Shown piece by piece: positions 44,218 to 51,324 of a stretch of DNA of 64,000 nt. Each line of letters begins with the position of its first letter. Positions within the stretch are counted from its first letter, which is position 1. The position numbers were made by a program, and so were the translations under genes. Below the pieces are notes generated by a model. The model did not search any database, was not told where the DNA came from, and worked only from the letters and a program-made list of their open reading frames with translations. This DNA is from Rhizobium oryziradicis (GTDB taxonomy: Bacteria; Pseudomonadota; Alphaproteobacteria; Rhizobiales; Rhizobiaceae), in NCBI RefSeq assembly GCF_001939045.1, contig NZ_MKIM01000033.1, forward strand, positions 124,001 through 188,000. The letters are read 5' to 3'.

Positions 44218-44967
44218 TTACGCGCTGATCGCCATCGCATCGGGCTGAAAACCGGCTAGCAGCCCACTATAGGGCTTATGCACGGGGCTCGCATAGGCAT
44301 TGGATTTGCCTGTGGTCAGGCCAAGGGCGATCAATGCCTCAGCCTGTTTCACCGCTGCCGCGACCCCGTCAATCACCGGAACCTGAAATTCTTTCGCGAA
44401 AGCGTCGACCAAATCGGCCATGCCTGCGCAGCCCAGAATGATTGCGTCTGAACGGTCCTCGCGTAGGGCTGTGGCAATCTCTGCTCTGAGGCGCGTGCGT
44501 GCATTTGAGGTTGGATCTTCCAACGACAAGACGGGAATATCTGCCGCGCGCACGGTGCAGCGATTGGCAGCACCGTAGCGTTGAACAAGGTGTTCTATGG
44601 GCAGGCGAGAGCGTTCCATGGTCGTCACGATCGAAAATCGCTGGGCAATAAAACCGGCCGTCGCCACAGCAGCTTCGCACAGGCCGATCACGGGCATGTT
44701 GGCCATAGCGCGCGCAGCATCCAGGCCGGTGTCATCAAAACAGGCGATAATGGTGGCCTGTGCGCCTTCCATCGCGCCCGATGCTATTTCCTGCAAAAGG
44801 CCTGGAACCGCCAAGGCCTCATCATAATAGCCCTCAATCGAGGCCGGTCCCATTTTTGAGGTGCGGGGCAGAATTTCAGTGCCTTTTGCGGCAACTCTGC
44901 GGGCGGCATCCGCTGCGGTGGCCGTCATGCTGGCGGTTGTGTTCGGGTTGACCAAAAGAATGCGCAT
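44218..44967 (-). CDS. Asp/Glu/hydantoin racemase-family protein
   Basis: Cofactor-independent racemase of the Asp/Glu/hydantoin family (249 aa). The two catalytic cysteines lie in ACFDDTGLDAAR (about residue 80) and ILGCAGM. NPNTT at the N-terminus (residues 8-12) is typical of the hydantoin racemase branch. It is the last gene of a minus-strand importer operon, so the imported substrate is probably an amino acid, hydantoin or related compound that needs change of hand. Confidence 0.85.
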   Translation of the reverse strand: MRILLVNPNTTASMTATAADAARRVAAKGTEILPRTSKMGPASIEGYYDEALAVPGLLQEIASGAMEGAQATIIACFDDTGLDAARAMANMPVIGLCEAAVATAGFIAQRFSIVTTMERSRLPIEHLVQRYGAANRCTVRAADIPVLSLEDPTSNARTRLRAEIATALREDRSDAIILGCAGMADLVDAFAKEFQVPVIDGVAAAVKQAEALIALGLTTGKSNAYASPVHKPYSGLLAGFQPDAMAISA

Positions 44968-44978
44968 AAAATGTCCAA

Positions 44979-45797
44979 TCAGGCCGCGCCGCGGTTTTTG
45001 TTGAGACGTCGGATCAGGAAAAGCGTGAACAGGATGACGAGGAAGGAAAACACGGTTGTCACAGTGCCCAACGCATAGAGCACGGGTGTCGTGACATTGG
45101 TGGTCATGCCGTAGATCTCCAGCGGCAGGGTGTTGAATGTGCCGGCTGCCATCAAGGTTCTGGCAAATTCGTCATAGGAGAGCGAGAAGCCAAACAAACC
45201 AACGCCAATCAGGCTTGGCGCAATCATCGGCAAAAGCACGTAGCGAAAGGTCTGCCAGGATGATGCGCCCAGATCGCGTGCGGCCTCTTCATAGGCAGGC
45301 GAGAAGCGGTTGAACACGGCGAACATGATCATCACACCAAAGGGCAGAGTCCAGGTGAGATGCGCGCCGAATGCCGATGTGTACCAGCTTGGCTGCAACC
45401 CGAGCTGTTGAAACACCACGCCAATGCCGAGCGATATAATGATGGAAGGCACAACGAGACTGGCAATTGCCAGATAGAACAGCGCCGTTGCGCCGAAAAA
45501 CTTGCGGCGGAAGGCGAGGCCCGCCAGCAACGACACCACAACCGTCACCACCATCACCATCAGGCCGAGGGTGAGTGAGCGTTGGAACGCGCCGCCGAAA
45601 TCACCCACGGCTTGCGTCTCAAACAGGTTTGCAAACCAGTGAAGCGAAACGCCGTTGAGCGGAAAGGTCAGTCCGCCATTTTCGCCCTGAAAAGACAGGA
45701 TGACGATGGCAGAGAGCGGACCATAGAGAAAGAGTACAAACAGGGCAAAGAAGCCTGCAAGGAAGTAGAATTCGCGGCTGCGTTTTTCGCGTCCCAT
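44979..45797 (-). CDS. ABC importer permease, PotC type
   Basis: Inner-membrane permease (272 aa) of the polyamine/opine/iron importer class, with about six membrane segments and the EAA loop EEAARDLGASSWQTFRYVLL. It starts three bases after the stop of the PotB-type gene and lies 11 bases before the racemase gene. Confidence 0.9.
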   Translation of the reverse strand: MGREKRSREFYFLAGFFALFVLFLYGPLSAIVILSFQGENGGLTFPLNGVSLHWFANLFETQAVGDFGGAFQRSLTLGLMVMVVTVVVSLLAGLAFRRKFFGATALFYLAIASLVVPSIIISLGIGVVFQQLGLQPSWYTSAFGAHLTWTLPFGVMIMFAVFNRFSPAYEEAARDLGASSWQTFRYVLLPMIAPSLIGVGLFGFSLSYDEFARTLMAAGTFNTLPLEIYGMTTNVTTPVLYALGTVTTVFSFLVILFTLFLIRRLNKNRGAA

Positions 45798-45800
45798 CGC

Positions 45801-46706
45801 TCATAGCTCCTTTCGAATATCAACAATGCGCAAAATTCCGGCAACCATCAGCAAAACAAGGATCAACAGGATCACGGCATTGGCAGCAGCGGCGGGATAT
45901 TGCAGCAGAGACATCTGGTTTTTCATAATCAGGGCCACGGATGCGCTTTGGCCGCCGGACATCACTTGAACCGTCGAAAAATCCGCCATTACCAATGTCA
46001 CGACAAAAATCGTTCCAATCGCCATGCCGGGCTTGGCCAGCGGCAAGATGACATTGGTGAGAATTTGCCAGCTGGAGGCACCGGCATCGCGCGCAGCCTC
46101 CACCAGTGATTTATCAATGCGCATCAGCGTGTTGAAAATCGGTGTGACCATGAAAAGCGTGTAGAGATGCACCATGGCCAACACGACAGCAAAGTCGGAA
46201 TACAGCAGCCATTCCAGCGGCTGCGGAATAATGCCACTGCCCACGAGAGCTTGATTAACCAGACCATTGCGTCCCAGAACCGGTATCCACGAAATCATGC
46301 GAATGACATTGGAGGTTAAGAACGGCACCGTGCAGACCAAAAACAACACGCTTTGCATGGCCGCGGTGCGAATGTGAAAGGCCAAAAAATAGGCAATCCA
46401 GAAACCAATAACCAGTGTGATGGCCCATACGATAAAAGCAAAGCGCAATGTGTTGAGATAGGTCTTCCAGGTCACCCACGATCCCAGCGTTTCGCTATAA
46501 TTGAAGGTGACAAAGCCCGGATACATCTGGGCAAAGTCATAATCCCAAAAGCTGACAACCGCGATCATCAAAATTGGCAAAAGTAAAAAGCAGCCGAGAA
46601 TAAGGGCCAAAGGGGCCGCTTGCAGATAAGCGGGCAACCATGCGGGCAAGCGCAAAGTGCGCTTTTGCCTTGGCGCGCCAACCCCTAGAAATCTCACTGT
46701 CGTCAT
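45801..46706 (-). CDS. ABC importer permease, PotB type
   Basis: First permease of the importer (301 aa), with an EAA loop VEAARDAGASSWQILTNVILP. A TTG start at 46733 is open, but ATG 46706 follows GAAGGA at eight bases and is preferred. A long hydrophilic N-terminus precedes the first membrane segment (ALILGCFLLLPILMIAVVSF). The 46707-46766 gap to the binding-protein gene holds a perfect hairpin. Confidence 0.9.
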   Translation of the reverse strand: MTTVRFLGVGAPRQKRTLRLPAWLPAYLQAAPLALILGCFLLLPILMIAVVSFWDYDFAQMYPGFVTFNYSETLGSWVTWKTYLNTLRFAFIVWAITLVIGFWIAYFLAFHIRTAAMQSVLFLVCTVPFLTSNVIRMISWIPVLGRNGLVNQALVGSGIIPQPLEWLLYSDFAVVLAMVHLYTLFMVTPIFNTLMRIDKSLVEAARDAGASSWQILTNVILPLAKPGMAIGTIFVVTLVMADFSTVQVMSGGQSASVALIMKNQMSLLQYPAAAANAVILLILVLLMVAGILRIVDIRKEL

Positions 46707-46733
46707 CGCTTTTGTCCTTCGGAGCGCGGTCAA

Positions 46734-46758
46734 TGCCCCCGCCGATAAAGCGGGGGCA
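46734..46758 (-). promoter_or_regulatory. Hairpin after the binding-protein gene
   Basis: TGCCCCCGC (46734-46742) pairs perfectly with GCGGGGGCA (46750-46758) across a seven-base loop, eight bases beyond the binding-protein stop. There is no T tract. Its place parallels the hairpins at 13395 and 35842. Confidence 0.72.
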
Positions 46759-46766
46759 AATTCGGA

Positions 46767-48056
46767 TCAGGCCGCCATGAATTCGTTCCAACGGCGAACC
46801 ATGTAGCGGTCCTCGTCCATCACAGAGTTCCAGCAGGCAACCTTGCCCATGCGGTCTTCAAACGAGCCACCATCGCGCACGGCACCGGCTTTTTCCATGA
46901 CCTTGCCTTCTGGAGACAGGATGTCGCCCTGCGCGGGCTTGCCTTCGATCCAATAACCCCATTCGTCAGCGGTCATGAAGTTCTTGGCGGTGTCCATGCA
47001 GGCCGAGTAATAGCCCTGACGATTGAGGTAGCCACCCACCCAGCCAGAGGTGTACCAGTTGATGTATTCGTAAGCCGCGTCGAGCTGCGCACCCTTGAGG
47101 TGCGATGCAAGGCCAAGACCGCCACCCCAGGCGCGATAGCCTTCCTTCAACGGCTGATATTTGCAGGCAATGCCCTTGCCGCGAACAGCGGCAACAGCAG
47201 GCGACCACATGGATTGGATCACCACTTCGCCCGATGCCATCAGGTTGACGCTCTCGTCAAAGCTTTTCCAGAAAGCGCGGAACTGGCCATCGCTCTTGGC
47301 CTTGATCATGAAGTCGATGGTCTTGTCGATCTCGGCCTTGGTCATATTGCCCTTGTCGGCATATTTGATCTTGCCCATGGCTTCCATAATCATCGCGGCA
47401 TCCATGATGCCGATGGATGGAATGTTCAGAATGGCGGCCTTGCCCTTGAATGCTGGGTCCATAATGTCGGCCCAGCTGGTGATTTCACGGCCAACCAGAT
47501 CAGGGCGAATGCCGAGCGTGTCGGCATTATAGATCGTGGGCACCATCGTCATCCATTGGGTTGGTGCCTTGGCAAATGTTTTTGCACCGGGCTTTTCAAC
47601 AAAACCAACAGTGTGTGGGGCTGTGCCTTGGGCAATGACGCTGTCCGGCTTCAATTTGCCGTCGATGAAGAGTGGAACGATCTTGTCGTAATATTTCAGT
47701 TTTTTCACGTCCATTGGCTGCAAGACGCCAGCGGGAAACACCTTCTTGGCAATCCAGTATTCAATGTCGGCGATGTCGTAAGAGTTTGGCTGGGTCACGG
47801 CACGCTGGGCTGCTGCGTCGGAATCCGTTGCCGTCATTTCCAGTGTAATGCCGAGATCGGCTTTGCACTTTTCAGCAATGGCGTTGATGTTTGAAACGCC
47901 GGTACCGAATTGGCGAAGAGTGACTTTTGTCTGCGCCCAAATGGTTGGGAAACCCGTAATAATGCCCGAGCCGGCGGCAAGACCGGCAGCGGCAGCACCG
48001 GTTTTCAGCAAGGCGCGGCGGCTTACGCCCGATTTGGTGTTTTTGGTATCAGTCAC
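46767..48056 (-). CDS. ABC importer binding protein, PotD type, Tat-exported
   Basis: Periplasmic binding protein of the spermidine/putrescine class (429 aa). The N-terminus has a twin-arginine motif (SRRALLK) followed by the hydrophobic AAAAGLAAGSGIITG, so export by Tat is likely. The frame is open to 48113, but GTG 48056 follows GAGGAG at good spacing. The ligand is unknown; the racemase downstream points away from polyamines and towards amino acids or hydantoins. Confidence 0.88.
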   Translation of the reverse strand: MTDTKNTKSGVSRRALLKTGAAAAGLAAGSGIITGFPTIWAQTKVTLRQFGTGVSNINAIAEKCKADLGITLEMTATDSDAAAQRAVTQPNSYDIADIEYWIAKKVFPAGVLQPMDVKKLKYYDKIVPLFIDGKLKPDSVIAQGTAPHTVGFVEKPGAKTFAKAPTQWMTMVPTIYNADTLGIRPDLVGREITSWADIMDPAFKGKAAILNIPSIGIMDAAMIMEAMGKIKYADKGNMTKAEIDKTIDFMIKAKSDGQFRAFWKSFDESVNLMASGEVVIQSMWSPAVAAVRGKGIACKYQPLKEGYRAWGGGLGLASHLKGAQLDAAYEYINWYTSGWVGGYLNRQGYYSACMDTAKNFMTADEWGYWIEGKPAQGDILSPEGKVMEKAGAVRDGGSFEDRMGKVACWNSVMDEDRYMVRRWNEFMAA

Positions 48057-48096
48057 GAAAGTTCTCCTCTGGTTTTTTCTTTGGGTTTGACTGCGT

Positions 48097-49173
48097 TCAA
48101 TTGCCAAGAACAATCGCGTCAGCGCTGTTCCAGCAAAGCGAAACTGCCTCGCCGACCTTCACCGGATTGGCGAAATAGGCGGCATCGGACAGAATGGCGG
48201 TAAAATCTTCAACGCCTGCGCCGCTGAGCATGAGCTTGACCGTGGCACCGCGATATTCAACGTTGGTCACCGAGCCTGTGAAGCCGAGGCCGGGGGTGTC
48301 GCTCTGGCCGATGCGGACCCGATCGGTGCGAATGGCTATGTCGACAGGCGTGTTCAACTCGGCCACGCCGGTGGCCACAAAATCGCCGCCAGCTGCCACG
48401 GAGATTGTTGCGCTCTTTTCCGAAACCTGTGTTGCACGGCCGGAAATGACGTTGTGATCTCCCATGAAGCGGGCGACAAAAGCGGTGGCGGGGGCTTCAA
48501 ACAGGGTGCGCGGCGGTGCAGCTTGCTCAATCCGGCCATTGTTCATCACCACAATCAGGTCTGCCAACGCCATGGCTTCTTCCTGACTGTGGGTTACGTG
48601 CACAAAGGTGATGCCAAGCGAGGTTTGCAGTTTTTTCAATTCTGCCCGCATGCGGATTTTCAAGAATGGATCAAGTGCCGAGAGGGGCTCGTCGAGCAGC
48701 AAGGCTTCTGGATCGGTAATCAAGGCGCGTGCCAGTGCCACACGCTGCTGCTGGCCACCGGACAATTGGGCGGGTTTGCGACTGGCATAGGCTTCCAGCT
48801 GCATCAAGATCAGCATGTCCATGGCTTTTGCCTGCCGCGTCGCCTTGTCCACACCCTTCATTTTCAGGCTGAAAGCGACGTTTTCAATCAAATCCAAGTG
48901 CGGAAACAACGCATAGGACTGAAACATCATGGCCGTGCCGCGCGCGGCAGGGGGGAGGTCCGTGATATTGGTGTTGCCCAGCAAAATATCGCCGCTGCTG
49001 ACGCTTTCATGACCGGCGATCATCCGCAAGGTTGACGTCTTGCCGCAACCGGATGGGCCAAGCAGGCAGCAATAGGTGCCAGCGGCCACTTTGAGGCTGA
49101 TATTGTCCACGGCAGTGGTGCTACCGTAGATTTTTGAAACGGCTGCAATGTCGATGGCGGCGGCTTTTTTCAT
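48097..49173 (-). CDS. ABC importer ATPase, PotA type
   Basis: ATPase of the importer (358 aa) with Walker A GPSGCGKTS, signature LSGGQQQR, Walker B LLLDEP and a C-terminal TOBE domain. The frame is open to 49302, but ATG 49173 with AGGGGA upstream gives normal length. It is first in the order ATPase, binding protein, permease, permease, racemase, and divergent from a GntR/FCD regulator. Confidence 0.92.
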   Translation of the reverse strand: MKKAAAIDIAAVSKIYGSTTAVDNISLKVAAGTYCCLLGPSGCGKTSTLRMIAGHESVSSGDILLGNTNITDLPPAARGTAMMFQSYALFPHLDLIENVAFSLKMKGVDKATRQAKAMDMLILMQLEAYASRKPAQLSGGQQQRVALARALITDPEALLLDEPLSALDPFLKIRMRAELKKLQTSLGITFVHVTHSQEEAMALADLIVVMNNGRIEQAAPPRTLFEAPATAFVARFMGDHNVISGRATQVSEKSATISVAAGGDFVATGVAELNTPVDIAIRTDRVRIGQSDTPGLGFTGSVTNVEYRGATVKLMLSGAGVEDFTAILSDAAYFANPVKVGEAVSLCWNSADAIVLGN

Positions 49174-49341
49174 GCGGTAATCCCCTATGTCCGCACATGA
49201 TGAAGCATGTGGCGTGCCAGATTGATGACAATCTCCTAGCGCACTGATATGATTGGTGATTTTTTTGAGACCGACCGCGCCCCGCAATAAGATGAGCCGC
49301 ATTGCGCAAATTATTGGCGATTGTTTTGTGAATATGGCAAA

Positions 49342-49353
49342 ATTGTATGCAAT
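49342..49353. promoter_or_regulatory. Candidate GntR/FCD operator
   Basis: ATTGTATGCAAT is a near-perfect palindrome, of the ATTGNATNCAAT form that FadR/FCD regulators often bind. It lies 82 bases upstream of the FCD regulator and 168 bases from the divergent ATPase gene. Confidence 0.45.
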
Positions 49354-49435
49354 ATCATTTTACAGTGTCGGCAATTGAGGCGTTGTGGATTTTACACGCT
49401 GATGTAAGATGTGAATTCGCAGTACGGATCATGTT

Positions 49436-50146
49436 ATGCCCCTGGAAGAAAAAATCCCTTTGACTGAGACAAATGCCGAAGATCGCGCCGTTATCATCCG
49501 CGAATCCTTGCGAAATGCCATCATTGATCGTCGTTTGACGCCTGGTACCAAATTATCGGAGGCCGAAGTTGGCGAGTTGTTTGGTGTGAGCAGAACAGTG
49601 GTGCGCAGCGCGTTGCAGATGCTTACCTTCGAAGGCTTGATAAATGCAGAACGAAACAGGGGTGCTTTTGTATCCAATCCATCGCCGGATGAGGCGCGGC
49701 AGGTGTTTGCTTCGCGCCGTTTGATCGAGCCGGGCATTATGGCGGCGGCGGTTGCCCGCTTGACCGACGAGGATATGGTGGCGTTTCGCAAGCAATTGGA
49801 AGAGGAATCGCTCCATTTGCACCAGAGGGGGCCATCTGCGCGGCGTGCGGAAATAAAGGCGTCAGGCGATTTTCACCTGCTTCTGGCCAAAGTGGCAGGC
49901 AACGTGATCCTGCAAAAATTTATGGATGAATTGGTGGCGCGCTCGTCGCTGGTGATTGCGCTCTATGGTGGCTCTGGTGCGTCCAGTTGTGGCCACAGCG
50001 AGCATGAGGCAATTTTACAGGCAATGGCACAGCGCGATGCAGAGCGTGCAAGTGCGCTCATGCTGCATCACATTGACCATATTGAAGCCGATTTGGATTT
50101 GCGTGTGCGCGACGGTCTGGCGTTGAAAGATGCGCTGGATTTGTGA
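49436..50146 (+). CDS. GntR-family regulator, FCD type
   Basis: A 236-aa regulator with an N-terminal GntR winged helix (LSEAEVGELFGVSRTVVRSAL) and a C-terminal helical FCD ligand domain. The domain's conserved metal-ligand pattern is visible as DFHLLLAKVAGN, HSEHEAILQA and MLHHI. Divergent from the PotABCD-type importer with racemase, it most likely controls that operon. Confidence 0.9.
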   Translation: MPLEEKIPLTETNAEDRAVIIRESLRNAIIDRRLTPGTKLSEAEVGELFGVSRTVVRSALQMLTFEGLINAERNRGAFVSNPSPDEARQVFASRRLIEPGIMAAAVARLTDEDMVAFRKQLEEESLHLHQRGPSARRAEIKASGDFHLLLAKVAGNVILQKFMDELVARSSLVIALYGGSGASSCGHSEHEAILQAMAQRDAERASALMLHHIDHIEADLDLRVRDGLALKDALDL

Positions 50147-50219
50147 GCCATCACGTTTCTGTCGTTAGTATAACTTTATCCTTCCGCTCATACCTTAAGC
50201 TCCGGGTAAATGGTTTAGA

Positions 50220-50317
50220 GTTTGTCAGGGAAAAGTGGAGTCCGGTTTTCCCGAATAGACAAACGAAAACAAGGGAATCTAGTGTCTGTCTGGTTCAATT
50301 TGAACCTGAAAGACACT
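50220..50317 (+). repeat. RIME-like double palindrome, copy 3
   Basis: GTTTGTC (50220-50226) with GACAAAC (50258-50264), and GGGAAAA with TTTTCCC inside it, form the first palindrome. AGTGTCT (50281-50287) with AGACACT (50311-50317), containing GGTTCAA-T-TTGAACC, forms the second. It sits immediately upstream of the PilZ gene, so it lies in that gene's leader region. Confidence 0.88.
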
Positions 50318-50328
50318 CGGGGCGACTT

Positions 50329-50571
50329 ATGACAGAAAAACGCAAAATTTCGAGGCACAGGACACTGAAAGCAGCACGGATCGTGCTGAAAGGTGGCAGT
50401 TCCACCATGAACTGTACGGTCAAAAATCTCTCAGATGCAGGTGCCAAACTTTTTGGCGACAACTTTCTGGATATTCCAGATGATTTTGATTTGTTGATGG
50501 ATGGCTTCGAAAAGCGCCATTGCGTGGTGCGGTGGCGCAAGTTGAAAGAGATCGGGATCGAGTTCGTTTAA
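50329..50571 (+). CDS. Small PilZ-domain protein
   Basis: An 80-aa protein that is essentially one PilZ domain. The cyclic-di-GMP signature is partly visible as RxxxR-like residues in KRKISRHRTLKAARI and the D/NxSxxG-like NLSDAGAKLF. The frame is open to 50143, but the extra codons run through the repeat at 50220; ATG 50329 with GGGG upstream is the likely start. It may answer to the GGDEF-EAL protein encoded at 42370. There is no partner gene next to it. Confidence 0.75.
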   Translation: MTEKRKISRHRTLKAARIVLKGGSSTMNCTVKNLSDAGAKLFGDNFLDIPDDFDLLMDGFEKRHCVVRWRKLKEIGIEFV

Positions 50572-50667
50572 ATTGCGCCATCCCACGGTTTCAAAAGGAG
50601 CAGGGCTGTTCGCTGGCACCATTGAGCGTTATCTCTCGTTTCAACACAATCGAAGCGGATAAAATTG

Positions 50668-51324
50668 ATGGTGCTGCTGCTGGATACGGTGAAAAAGACC
50701 TACCCGACCTCCGAAGGGCCGCTTGCCGTTCTCAACGGGGTCAGCCTTATGTTGGGGGTGGGCGAGACCATGGCGCTGACCGGTGAATCCGGGAGTGGCA
50801 AAAGCACTCTGCTGCATCTGGCCGGAGGGTTGGATGGTGCCGATTCTGGCAAGGTCGTGGTAGACAGCCAGGATATTTCAGCACTTGACGAGGCCGGACG
50901 GGCAAAGCTGCGACGCAGCAGCGTTGGTTTGATTTTTCAGCAGTTCAATCTGATCCCCTCGCTTGATGTGGCGCATAATCTCGGTTTTCATGCCCGTTTA
51001 GCTGGGCGATTTGATCCGGTGTGGCAGGCGGAGCTTATTGAGCGCCTCGGTCTTTCCGCGCTTTTGAAGCGCTATCCGGAGCAATTGTCGGGCGGCCAGC
51101 AACAGCGGGTGGCCATTGGCCGCACGCTTGCGGTTCGGCCAAAGCTGGTGTTGGCCGATGAGCCAACCGGCAATCTTGACGAGGCAACCGGCGATGCCGT
51201 GATGGCATTGATGCTGTCTCTGGTGCAGGCAACAGGTGCTGCTCTTTTGATGGTGACGCATTCGCCAAGATTGGCGGCTTTGCTGGATCGGCAGGTGCAC
51301 TTACGCGCCGGACTGGTTGCGTGA
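50668..51324 (+). CDS. ABC exporter ATPase, LolD/AttE type
   Basis: ATPase (218 aa) with Walker A GESGSGKST, signature LSGGQQQR and Walker B LVLADEP, of the LolD/MacB/AttE group. TTG 50665 directly precedes ATG 50668. Its stop overlaps the permease start. Together with the FtsX-type permease and the CrtC/AttH-like protein it forms a three-gene set like attEFGH. Confidence 0.9.
   Translation: MVLLLDTVKKTYPTSEGPLAVLNGVSLMLGVGETMALTGESGSGKSTLLHLAGGLDGADSGKVVVDSQDISALDEAGRAKLRRSSVGLIFQQFNLIPSLDVAHNLGFHARLAGRFDPVWQAELIERLGLSALLKRYPEQLSGGQQQRVAIGRTLAVRPKLVLADEPTGNLDEATGDAVMALMLSLVQATGAALLMVTHSPRLAALLDRQVHLRAGLVA

Noticed and set aside
48041..48049. TTGGTAT within the PotD-type binding-protein gene as another nag operator
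   Set aside because: A single seven-base match inside coding sequence is expected by chance.
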